Positions 15,752 through 24,410 of a stretch of 64,000 bases of DNA are shown here, one piece after another; position 1 is the first letter of the stretch; every line of letters begins with the position of its first letter. The stretch spans positions 1-64,000 of the forward strand of contig JABUTU010000010.1 in the NCBI GenBank assembly GCA_021443545.1, written 5' to 3'. Made by a program: the position numbers and the translations under genes. The DNA comes from Marinilabiliaceae bacterium. GTDB taxonomy: Bacteria; Bacteroidota; Bacteroidia; Bacteroidales; Marinilabiliaceae. The notes below the pieces were generated by a model, which was not told the origin of the DNA, ran no database searches, and saw only the letters and a list, made by a program, of their open reading frames with translations.

Positions 15752-18700
15752 ATGATCCAATTCTTCAAGGGCTTAGACGCCCACATTTTGGCTGTTGAAT
15801 CGAACGAGGCAATCAGCCAGGATAACCTTAAGAAACTTGAGTGGCTTTTCTCTGGTGCCACATATGTCAACGCTCCAAAGATTGATGGTTACTATGTAGG
15901 CCCGCGTCGCGAGATGATTACGCCTTGGTCAACCAACGCTGTCGAAATTACACAGAATATGGCTGTCTCTGGCATCAAGCGCATTGAGGAGTATTTCCCT
16001 GTAAAAGACGAGAAGGCTTCGTACGACCCTATGCTTCAAGTGCTCTACAAAGGACTTGACCAGGATGTCTTCAAGACCGACAAACAGCCCGACCCGATAG
16101 TCTACATTACCGACTTCAAGGAGTATAACAAGAAAGAGGGTCTTGCTCTCTCTGAGCCTGAGATTGCATACCTTGAGGGTCTCTCAAAACGTCTCGGCCG
16201 TCCGCTGACCGACTCGGAGGTGTTTGGTTTCTCACAGGTCAACTCGGAACATTGCCGTCATAAGATTTTCGGAGGAACATTCATCATCGATGGTGAAGAG
16301 AAAGAGTTGAGCCTCTTCAAGCTCATCAAGAAGACCTCAGAGACCAATCCTGGGTTACTCGTTTCGGCATATAAGGATAATGTAGCCTTCATTGAAGGAC
16401 CAACAGCTATGCAGTTCGCTCCTGAGCGTCCTGACGTCCCTTCAGAATTTGAAACAAAAGATATACCGACTGTTCTCTCGCTCAAGGCAGAGACACATAA
16501 CTTCCCGACAACTGTTGAGCCGTTCAATGGTGCTGCCACAGGTTCGGGAGGAGAGATACGCGACCGCCTTGCTGGTGGTACAGGCTCTCTTCCGATGGCA
16601 GGTACTGCTGTCTACATGACATCTTATTCACGTGTCGACGACGACCGCATTTGGGAGAAGGAGATGGAGGCAAGAAAATGGCTCTACCAGACGCCTGCTC
16701 AGATTCTTATCAAGGCTTCAAATGGAGCTTCAGACTTCGGCAACAAATTTGGTCAGCCAATGATATGTGGTTCTCTTCTCACATTCGAGCATGAGGAGAA
16801 CGACCGTAAATACGCCTACGACAAAGTCATCATGATGGCTGGTGGTGTTGGTTTCGCCAAGAAGAACGACGCTCTCAAGCAGACACCTAAAAAGAACCAG
16901 AAGGTTGTGGTGCTGGGTGGTGACAACTACCGCATCGGTATGGGCGGTGGTGCTGTCTCATCTGTCAACACTGGTGAATATGCGGGTGCGATAGAGCTCA
17001 ACGCCGTTCAGCGCTCTAACCCTGAAATGCAAAAACGCGTTATGAATGCCATACGTGGTATGATTGAGACCGACCACAATCCTATCGTCTCTATTCACGA
17101 CCATGGCGCTGGCGGTCACCTCAACTGTCTCTCTGAGCTCGTCGAGGAGACTGGTGGCAAAATCGATATGAGTCAGCTACCGGTGGGCGACCCTACCCTC
17201 TCTGCCCGCGAAATTGTCGGCAATGAGAGTCAGGAGCGTATGGGACTTGTTATCCGCCAGAAGGATGTCGACGAGCTGCGTAAGGTAGCCGACCGCGAGC
17301 GTGCTCCGATGTATGTCGTTGGTGAGACAACAGGCGATATGCAGTTCTGCTTCGAGCAGAAAGATGGCACAACGCCTATCAACTGGCAGCTCTCCGACAT
17401 GTTTGGAAATCCTCCAAAGACCATTATGAAGGATGAGAGCGCGCAGGCTAAATATAAGAAGGTCGATTACGACGAGGCTCAGATTAATGAGTATCTCAAT
17501 CGTGTTCTCCAGACAGAGGCTGTCGGATGTAAGGACTGGCTGACCAACAAGGTTGACCGTTCAGTCACAGGCAAGGTGGCCAAGCAGCAGTGCGCTGGTG
17601 AATTACAGTTGCCATTGAACGACCTTGGCGCCGTGGCTCTTGACTACAACGGCAAGAATGGTATTGCGACATCAATCGGCCATGCTCCAGCAGTGGCACT
17701 TGTTGACCCCGCAGCAGGCTCAGTCATATCGGTTGCTGAGGCACTCACAAACCTCATCTGGGCACCATTAGCACACGGTCTTCAGGGAGTATCGCTCTCA
17801 GCCAACTGGATGTGGCCATGCCGTCAGAAAGGCGAAGATGCACGTCTGTATAAGGCTGTCAAGACAATGTCGGACTTCGTATGTAAGATGGGCATCAACA
17901 TACCGACTGGTAAGGACTCGCTCTCGATGACTCAGAAATATAAGGACGGACAGGTTGTTCTTGCTCCAGGAACGGTCATCATATCCGCTATGTCGGAGGT
18001 ATCAGACATTCGCAAGATTGTTGAGCCAGTCATGCAGAAGGAGGCTGGCAGCGTACTGATGTATGTCGATATGTCTGGCGTACCGCTCTCGCTCGGTGGC
18101 TCTACTTTTGCACAGGTGGTCAACCGCCTCGGCGATGATGTGCCAACAATAGCTGACGTAGAGAAGTTCAACTATATATATAAGAACATCCAGTATCTCG
18201 TCTCAGAGGGATTGATTCTTGCGGGTCACGACATATCTGCTGGAGGTATCATCACGACACTCCTCGAGATGAACTTTGCTAATGCAACACACGGTATGCA
18301 GCTCGACCTAAGCGATGTTGCAGCCGACGCTGATATCGTCAAGGCTCTCTTCGCTGAAAACCCAGGTGTGGTATTCCAGATAGCGAAGAAGAATGTAGAG
18401 CGTGTTGTCAAGGTTCTTGACACAGCTAAGATTAAATACTCATATCTGGGCTGTCCTCAGGAGAAGCGTGAATTGTCAATATCCGTGAATGGTGAGACAT
18501 TCAGTTTCGATATTGACGCACTGCGCGATGTATGGTATAAGCCATCATACTTGCTCGATAAGTTACAGAGCACAGAGAAGAAGGCTGCAGAGAGATATGC
18601 CAACTATAAGAATCAGCCTCTCAACCTGCGCATTGCAGATAGCTTCACTGGCAAGCTTGCCGACATCGGCTGCAAGTTGAGTCGCACGAACAAGACTGGC

Positions 18701-19456
18701 ATCAAGGCAGCCATCATACGCGAGAAGGGTGTCAACGGCGACCGTGAGATGGCATACTCAATGTTTGCTGCAGGCTTCGATGTTAAGGATGTCCACATGA
18801 CCGACCTCATCACTGGTCGCGAGACACTCGACGACGTCAACCTGATTGTTTATTGCGGTGGCTTCTCCAATTCCGACGTACTTGGCTCTGCCAAAGGCTG
18901 GGCTGGTGCCTTCTTGTATAACCCGAAGGCAAAAGAGGCTCTCGACCGCTTTTACGCACGTAAGGACACCATGTCGCTCGGCATCTGCAACGGATGTCAG
19001 CTCATGATTGAACTTGGACTCATCACGCCTAACGACGAGAAGAAACCTCGCATGCTACATAACGACTCGCATAAGTTCGAATCGAACTTCGTCTCAGTCG
19101 AGATTGCAAAAGAGAACAAGAGTATTATGATGCAGTCGTTGGCTGGTCAGCGTCTCGGTGTCTGGGTGGCACACGGCGAGGGTAAATTCTCTCTGCCAAT
19201 GGAGATTGGTCACTATAACGTAGTGGGATACTATGGGTACGAGGGCTATCCAGCCAATCCTAATGGTTCGGACCATAACATTGTGGGTATCTATTCTAAT
19301 GACGGACGTCACTTGGCAATGATGCCACATCCAGAACGTGCTATGTTCCCATGGCAGTGTGCTTACTATCCCGAAGCACGCCGCCAGGACGAGGTGACGC
19401 CATGGATGGAGGCTTTCGTTAACGCCCGCAAGTGGATTGAATCGATAAAGAAGTAA
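15752..19456 (+). CDS. purL: Phosphoribosylformylglycinamidine synthase
   Basis: 1234 aa; 'FSQVNSEHCRHKIFGG', 'LSLKAETHNFPTTVEPFNGAATGSGGEIRD', C-terminal class I GATase 'SLGICNGCQLMIELGLI' and 'MPHPERAMFPWQ'. Confidence 0.98.
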   Translation: MIQFFKGLDAHILAVESNEAISQDNLKKLEWLFSGATYVNAPKIDGYYVGPRREMITPWSTNAVEITQNMAVSGIKRIEEYFPVKDEKASYDPMLQVLYKGLDQDVFKTDKQPDPIVYITDFKEYNKKEGLALSEPEIAYLEGLSKRLGRPLTDSEVFGFSQVNSEHCRHKIFGGTFIIDGEEKELSLFKLIKKTSETNPGLLVSAYKDNVAFIEGPTAMQFAPERPDVPSEFETKDIPTVLSLKAETHNFPTTVEPFNGAATGSGGEIRDRLAGGTGSLPMAGTAVYMTSYSRVDDDRIWEKEMEARKWLYQTPAQILIKASNGASDFGNKFGQPMICGSLLTFEHEENDRKYAYDKVIMMAGGVGFAKKNDALKQTPKKNQKVVVLGGDNYRIGMGGGAVSSVNTGEYAGAIELNAVQRSNPEMQKRVMNAIRGMIETDHNPIVSIHDHGAGGHLNCLSELVEETGGKIDMSQLPVGDPTLSAREIVGNESQERMGLVIRQKDVDELRKVADRERAPMYVVGETTGDMQFCFEQKDGTTPINWQLSDMFGNPPKTIMKDESAQAKYKKVDYDEAQINEYLNRVLQTEAVGCKDWLTNKVDRSVTGKVAKQQCAGELQLPLNDLGAVALDYNGKNGIATSIGHAPAVALVDPAAGSVISVAEALTNLIWAPLAHGLQGVSLSANWMWPCRQKGEDARLYKAVKTMSDFVCKMGINIPTGKDSLSMTQKYKDGQVVLAPGTVIISAMSEVSDIRKIVEPVMQKEAGSVLMYVDMSGVPLSLGGSTFAQVVNRLGDDVPTIADVEKFNYIYKNIQYLVSEGLILAGHDISAGGIITTLLEMNFANATHGMQLDLSDVAADADIVKALFAENPGVVFQIAKKNVERVVKVLDTAKIKYSYLGCPQEKRELSISVNGETFSFDIDALRDVWYKPSYLLDKLQSTEKKAAERYANYKNQPLNLRIADSFTGKLADIGCKLSRTNKTGIKAAIIREKGVNGDREMAYSMFAAGFDVKDVHMTDLITGRETLDDVNLIVYCGGFSNSDVLGSAKGWAGAFLYNPKAKEALDRFYARKDTMSLGICNGCQLMIELGLITPNDEKKPRMLHNDSHKFESNFVSVEIAKENKSIMMQSLAGQRLGVWVAHGEGKFSLPMEIGHYNVVGYYGYEGYPANPNGSDHNIVGIYSNDGRHLAMMPHPERAMFPWQCAYYPEARRQDEVTPWMEAFVNARKWIESIKK

Positions 19457-19480
19457 AGAGTAATAATTGTTTTATAATGC

Positions 19481-19520
19481 AGAGGATGCTCCTTAAGGGG
19501 GCATCCTCTCGTTGTATTAT
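19481..19520 (+). terminator. Intrinsic terminator after purL
   Basis: agaggatgc (19481-19489) pairs with gcatcctct (19501-19509). Confidence 0.65.
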
Positions 19521-19554
19521 GATATGTGTATATTAACCAAAGGTCTATTAGAGC

Positions 19555-19600
19555 ACAAAAATAAAGGGTTGCATCGTAGCCATTGATGCAACCCCTACTT
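19555..19600 (-). terminator. Intrinsic terminator for the 19617-21365 gene pair
   Basis: gggttgcatc (19566-19575) pairs with gatgcaaccc (19585-19594); T-rich downstream on the minus strand. Confidence 0.75.
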
Positions 19601-19616
19601 TTATACCTTAGGAAGA

Positions 19617-20858
19617 TTAGTTAACTTTGTTTGTAACCTCCTTAGTGATAGTAATCTCTATTACATTCTCCTCCAGTTCGAAAGGACCTACTACCTGATT
19701 AACCATATCCGCATTGATATTTATCTCCTCAGTTCCGACCTTACAGAGTTTTTTCACCTCTTTAACTGGTGTATACTTATAATTAGGAATCTTTACGAAA
19801 AGAGGGTATGCGACATCGTTCAAATTAGTTGGCGAACCACCTGCAGCAAATGGGTTGTGCATAAACACTGGAGTCCATGCATTTTCATAGGATCCTTTCT
19901 TGTCAGATGAATTAATTCTTATGTAAACCGGATTCTCATATTCATGATGGTTCTGACTGCCAAAATTTAACGTATATTTATTTTTATCACTCAGAGTTAT
20001 CAAGTCGTAATAATTCCATTCGTATTGGGTGTAATTTACAAACATATCAGGTTGCGCATTCTCGATTCCATATGTATTATATCCACGACCAAGCGTTCCG
20101 TATTCTGTATCTTTTGCATTATCCATCACAGCATAATAATCGTACTGATAATGAGTACGATTATTAATTTCAAGTTTTGGAGCATCACCCCTATCGATTC
20201 GCAGCACCTTCTCCGACTCGCCAATGTAATTGTCGAAATTTTTACCATTAATCTTTACAGTGTATGAATACTTTGTAATATTCGAGGTAGTTTCCGTCAC
20301 ATAAGGAGCAGATAGCGCCACCGACAGGAAAGTTGGAGAGTAAGCTGGAATTGTATATGAATAAGACCCTGCAGTAAGTGACTTGCCGAGGAATTTAACT
20401 GATCCCTTTCCTGTGGCATCAACAACCTTAATTGTCACCTTAGCCATAGGCATATCACCCACTTTCGTACTATTGACAGCTGCCTTTGCTACCTCAGCGT
20501 ACTTAGCGAAAGGCACGCTCATGAGTTGCTGTGTGGATGTACCATAAGGAGTGGTAATCTCGATGAAAAACTGCTTATTGCCATCGCTATTATCCCAATC
20601 GATAGCAGCAAAAGCCGTTGGATTCCCGCTACCAATCTCAATCTGAAAGAGACCATTCATATTTGTCTCCACATTTGAGAAGTTCTCAGTGTAAATTTGT
20701 TCACTTCCCTTGCTGATGACAACATCAATACTGCTGATGGTCTCATTAGCCACCAACTTATTCTCTGAATCGCGAACAACTGCTTGGAATGTAAAGCCCT
20801 GCGCGAGACCTGATACTGCTACTAAGAGTGCAGCAAATAATGATAATAGATTTTTCAT
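19617..20858 (-). CDS. Secreted protein with conserved Bacteroidota N-terminal domain
   Basis: 413 aa; signal peptide; 'QGFTFQAVVRDSENKLVANETISSIDVVISKG...MNGLFQIEIGSG...QQLMSVPFAKYAEVAKAA', a common extracellular N-terminal module in Bacteroidota. The C-terminal part is not recognised. Confidence 0.7.
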   Translation of the reverse strand: MKNLLSLFAALLVAVSGLAQGFTFQAVVRDSENKLVANETISSIDVVISKGSEQIYTENFSNVETNMNGLFQIEIGSGNPTAFAAIDWDNSDGNKQFFIEITTPYGTSTQQLMSVPFAKYAEVAKAAVNSTKVGDMPMAKVTIKVVDATGKGSVKFLGKSLTAGSYSYTIPAYSPTFLSVALSAPYVTETTSNITKYSYTVKINGKNFDNYIGESEKVLRIDRGDAPKLEINNRTHYQYDYYAVMDNAKDTEYGTLGRGYNTYGIENAQPDMFVNYTQYEWNYYDLITLSDKNKYTLNFGSQNHHEYENPVYIRINSSDKKGSYENAWTPVFMHNPFAAGGSPTNLNDVAYPLFVKIPNYKYTPVKEVKKLCKVGTEEININADMVNQVVGPFELEENVIEITITKEVTNKVN

Positions 20859-20882
20859 TTCTATCTTTTGTTTAATTGTTAA

Positions 20883-21365
20883 TTACTTCTTTAGAATCTT
20901 GAATACCTTCACGTCTACGACGCCATTGCTGACACGCAAGAAATAGTAGCCCGAAGGATACTGGCTCATGCTTATAGAGGTATACTGGCCCTCCGTCTTA
21001 CCATTTGCCAACACACTACCGCTACCATCAATGAGCGTATAGGAGTACAACTGAGCATCTGCATCTCCAATGTTCAGAACGATTTTATCCGTTGCAGGAT
21101 TCGGATATACTTCAGCTGTAAGCTGCATTTTGACATCGATGTTCTCAATGCCCGTAGGATCTTCCTCGGTTATGACATAGGGTTGTTGAACTCCTGCAAC
21201 GATAGAATTATCCGTTCCATCAATGATAGAGTAGAAAACCTGACCCAATGTAAAACTGAGGCTGCCATCTTCGCTCGTAGCCATTCCTCCTGCTGGAACA
21301 ATATCGGACTGCGCCGATGCCGCTACACCCACAAGAGCGAAAAGAATCAAGAATAGTTTTCTCAT
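20883..21365 (-). CDS. T9SS type A sorting domain-containing secreted protein
   Basis: Start at internal Met 21365 (MRKLFLILFALVGVAASAQ). 'GSLSFTLGQVFYSI...GVQQPYVI' plus C-terminal 'AEVYPNPATDKIVLNI...SQYPSGYYFLRVSNGVVDVKVFKILKK'. Confidence 0.85.
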   Translation of the reverse strand: MRKLFLILFALVGVAASAQSDIVPAGGMATSEDGSLSFTLGQVFYSIIDGTDNSIVAGVQQPYVITEEDPTGIENIDVKMQLTAEVYPNPATDKIVLNIGDADAQLYSYTLIDGSGSVLANGKTEGQYTSISMSQYPSGYYFLRVSNGVVDVKVFKILKK

Positions 21366-21425
21366 TTCACTTAAATTATTATAAATAGTAGATATAATTC
21401 TCATTTCTTGCCGTACTATGTATCG

Positions 21426-21433
21426 CAAAGTTA
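21426..21433 (-). promoter_or_regulatory. Putative -7 box TAACTTTG for the T9SS cargo pair
   Basis: caaagtta on the + strand, ~60 bp upstream of the 21365 start. Confidence 0.5.
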
Positions 21434-21492
21434 ACACATTTTCGGAAAATCAAAAAAAAAAAAACGCATTAACTTTACCAACCATATTACAA

Positions 21493-21527
21493 GAAGTGTG
21501 CCATTATCGAAAACAATGACACACTTC
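21493..21527 (-). terminator. Stem-loop downstream of the MBL-fold lipoprotein
   Basis: gaagtgtg (21493-21500) pairs with cacacttc (21520-21527), extended by catt/aatg. No long T-run immediately after it. Confidence 0.5.
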
Positions 21528-21558
21528 AAGTGATTTTATAGAGTTTGACTCTGTAGCG

Positions 21559-22491
21559 TTATTGTAGTTGGCGTATTCTGACCTCTGTGTCGGGGCTATC
21601 CTTAAAGTGTTCAACGATTGAAGAGAGGTCTGTCTCACCATAGTGATAAGGGTATACAATAGCTGGTTTTATCATCTCAATGGCCTCTATCGCCTGCTCT
21701 GGAGTCATGGTATATGGCTGGTTGACAGGTATGAAGGCAATATCGATCTTGCCAAAACTCTTCATCTCCTCGATAGGTTCAGTATCGCCTGCGACATATA
21801 TGCGGGTAGACTGCGTGGACTTCTCGCCATTCTCAGACAACTCTTCGCGGTTGAACACCTCGATGATAAAGCCAAGGTCGCGACCCTTTGGATGAAAGGC
21901 CGTATGTCCCTCCGTCGTATTATATGAAGGGACAGCAATAATATTTACCCAATTGCCTGTTATAGTATCGCCGACTTCCAAACCATTGCACTTCGATGAG
22001 AGTTCCGCCACTCTCTTGTTGCTATATATGAGAGTCTCGTCGGTCGCCACTGCAGCAATAGCAGCCGAATCCAGATGATCGTGGTGCTCATGGGTAATAA
22101 GAATCATATCTGCCTTAGGCATTTTGGTATAATCAACACCAAACATCCCGACAGGGTCGACATGAATAATGAACATATCAGAAAAATTGAACATCAACGT
22201 TCCGTGTTTAATAGCAAACACATTCAAGAAGGGATAGAAACTCCGTTCATACTTTTTGCCAGATATGGTCATACTAATATCATGCTTGTTGAGAGAGTCG
22301 ACAATAAAGGTGTCGCACTCAAACTTCTGTTCATTCAGATACTTATCCACCTCTTCGCCGAAGCCGAGTAGCTGACGAGCGTCAAAAAAGCGCTTGACAT
22401 CATTTTTCGAGTGTCTTGTCATGTTAATCTTGTCACACGAGCACGAATACACCATCATGAGTGTAATAAGTGATAGAAAAAACTGTTTCAT
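21559..22491 (-). CDS. MBL-fold metallo-hydrolase, lipoprotein
   Basis: 310 aa; 'ILITHEHHDHLD' metal-binding motif; 'VYVAGDTE'; N-terminal lipobox-like 'MVYSCSCDK'. Confidence 0.85.
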   Translation of the reverse strand: MKQFFLSLITLMMVYSCSCDKINMTRHSKNDVKRFFDARQLLGFGEEVDKYLNEQKFECDTFIVDSLNKHDISMTISGKKYERSFYPFLNVFAIKHGTLMFNFSDMFIIHVDPVGMFGVDYTKMPKADMILITHEHHDHLDSAAIAAVATDETLIYSNKRVAELSSKCNGLEVGDTITGNWVNIIAVPSYNTTEGHTAFHPKGRDLGFIIEVFNREELSENGEKSTQSTRIYVAGDTEPIEEMKSFGKIDIAFIPVNQPYTMTPEQAIEAIEMIKPAIVYPYHYGETDLSSIVEHFKDSPDTEVRIRQLQ

Positions 22492-22589
22492 ATTTTGTGT
22501 AATTTATATTATGCAAAAACAAAACTCACACATCTGTTTTGGTTTGCAAGTTACGATATATAAGGGAAAAAACAAAAAATGCTTTTGCG

Positions 22590-22680
22590 GGTGTTGTTTT
22601 GGGCGTTTTGGGCGTTGTTGTCGTTGTTATCGTTTTGGGCGTAATATCGTAATATCGAAAAATAAAAAACAAAAAAAACA
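22590..22680. repeat. Low-complexity G/T-rich tract followed by poly-A-rich tract
   Basis: 'gttttgggc' three times (22596, 22605, 22632), 'gtaatatcgtaatatcg', then A-rich sequence; lies in a divergent intergenic region. Confidence 0.6.
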
Positions 22681-22778
22681 ATAAACAACCCGCTTTCACT
22701 CTTTTTTAGAAGATACATAACAGCGATTAATATTTTTTTATATATTCGCCGCTATAACACATCAACATATTTTAACTT

Positions 22779-24278
22779 ATGCAAAAGGTTTTTATTAGTC
22801 TGGCTCTATTAGCGATGACAATGGTCGGGTGCCAGCAAACGACACAGGTAAACAATCCTGTTCTCACAATTGAAGGTGGTGACATCCAAGGCGTCATCAC
22901 AGAGACTCCAGGCGTCTATGCCTACAAAGGAATTCCATACGCAGCTGCTCCATTAGGAGACTTACGTTGGAAAGCTCCACAACCTGTAACGCCATGGGAG
23001 GGCACACGCATAGCCGACCAATATGGTCATCCAAGCTATCAGTCGGTACACTATCCTGGTGGATACACAACAGAATGGGGATATGGTGCTGAGTCGCCCT
23101 ACAGCGAGGACTGTCTCTACCTTAACGTATGGACAAAGGCTCCTGGCGACATCAACAAGAAACTTCCTGTAGCTCTTTGGATTCATGGCGGAGGTTTCCG
23201 CGAAGGATGGGGTACAGAACCTGAGTTTGAGGGGCAGGAATGGGCAAATAAAGATGTTGTCCTCGTCACCATCAACTATCGTCTCGGTGTATTTGGTTTC
23301 CTCAACCATCCAGAGCTCATGGCGGAGAATCCTGACAATGTTTCAGGCAACTACGGTATTCTTGACCAGATAGAATCGCTCAAATGGATAAAGAAGAACA
23401 TTGCACAATTTGGAGGTGATCCCGATAACGTCACCATCTTCGGGCAGAGTGCAGGCGCTGGCAGTGTTCGTTTCATCTGCACCTCGCCTCTTGCAAGTGG
23501 GCTCTTCCACAAGGCAGTCATCATGAGCGGTGGCGGTCTTTCAACACCAACACAATCATCACGCCCATACAAAATGCTCTCTCTTGAGGATGTAGCAAAA
23601 CGCAACAAAGAGATTCTTGATTGGGCAGGAATCAGCTCGTTGCAAGATATGCGCAGGGCTTCAACAGAGGTTCTTCATACCGTTTCGGACATTTACGGAC
23701 GAGCTACAAAGCAACCATTTGGTGGCATCTTCTACTCGCCAGTTGTTGACGGCAAGGTCATCCCTGAGAATTTCGACGATGCAGCTATACACAACACCCT
23801 CGCAAATGTTCCATACATGATTGGTTATACACTTGATGACCTTGGACAGATGGGAGAAGGAATAGCGAACTTCTGCTATAATCGCGACAGCATCGGTTCA
23901 CCAGCATGGGCATATCAGTTTGCTCGTCCTCTGCCTGACGACGGCAGCCATCCTGAGGTGACAGCACGTCTGAAGGGTGCCTTCCACTCGTCGGATCTGT
24001 GGTTTGTATTCAAGACATTGAAGTATTGCTGGCGTCCTTGGACAAAGGGCGACTGGGACTTGTCGGAAAAGATGCTCACATATTGGACTAACTTCGTTAA
24101 GTACAGCAATCCAAACGGTCAGGATGGCACTGGAGCGTGGACACCATGCACTAAGGCTTCGCCCGACTTCATGATATTCAAGCTCGACGAAAAGGATAAT
24201 GAGGCTTCTTCAATGGGCACACCTATGGTTGGCGAGCCACAGAGCTTTCCTGGAATGCCTACTCCAGTAAAGAAATAA
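22779..24278 (+). CDS. Type B carboxylesterase family lipoprotein
   Basis: 499 aa; lipobox 'MTMVGCQQ'; 'YKGIPYAAAPLGDLRWKAPQPVTPWEG'; 'SEDCLYLNVWTKA'; nucleophile elbow 'FGQSAGAGS'. Confidence 0.93.
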   Translation: MQKVFISLALLAMTMVGCQQTTQVNNPVLTIEGGDIQGVITETPGVYAYKGIPYAAAPLGDLRWKAPQPVTPWEGTRIADQYGHPSYQSVHYPGGYTTEWGYGAESPYSEDCLYLNVWTKAPGDINKKLPVALWIHGGGFREGWGTEPEFEGQEWANKDVVLVTINYRLGVFGFLNHPELMAENPDNVSGNYGILDQIESLKWIKKNIAQFGGDPDNVTIFGQSAGAGSVRFICTSPLASGLFHKAVIMSGGGLSTPTQSSRPYKMLSLEDVAKRNKEILDWAGISSLQDMRRASTEVLHTVSDIYGRATKQPFGGIFYSPVVDGKVIPENFDDAAIHNTLANVPYMIGYTLDDLGQMGEGIANFCYNRDSIGSPAWAYQFARPLPDDGSHPEVTARLKGAFHSSDLWFVFKTLKYCWRPWTKGDWDLSEKMLTYWTNFVKYSNPNGQDGTGAWTPCTKASPDFMIFKLDEKDNEASSMGTPMVGEPQSFPGMPTPVKK

Positions 24279-24303
24279 TTTCAGCCAATCCATTTTCATA
24301 AAC

Positions 24304-24340
24304 AAGAGAGAGGGGTACCAAAGACTCCTCTCTCTTTTGT
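24304..24340 (+). terminator. Intrinsic terminator after the carboxylesterase
   Basis: aagagagagg (24304-24313) pairs with cctctctctt (24327-24336), followed by tt. Confidence 0.65.
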
Positions 24341-24372
24341 GTGGTAATGGGTAATATCATAACAAATAATGA

Positions 24373-24403
24373 TTGACATAACAGATGCTCATGAGTAATT
24401 TTG
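24373..24403 (+). promoter_or_regulatory. Putative promoter (TTG at -33, TAATTTTG -7 box) immediately before the TonB receptor
   Basis: ttg at 24373-24375, taattttg at 24396-24403, ATG at 24411. Confidence 0.5.
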
Positions 24404-24410
24404 CATCGAA

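Noticed and set aside
15646-15870. 74-aa minus ORF overlapping the purL start
   Set aside because: Overlaps the well-supported purL N-terminus and promoter region; no recognisable domain.
21440-21470. Poly-A run (~13 A) considered as a phase-variable homopolymer tract
   Set aside because: Intergenic, A-tract type common in AT-rich Bacteroidota DNA; no adjacent reading frame that would be switched.
22394-22684. 96-aa + ORF with 'CFCGCCFGRFGRCCRCYRFGRN'
   Set aside because: Translation of an intergenic low-complexity tract; Cys/Arg/Gly periodicity comes from the GGGCGTTTT DNA repeats.
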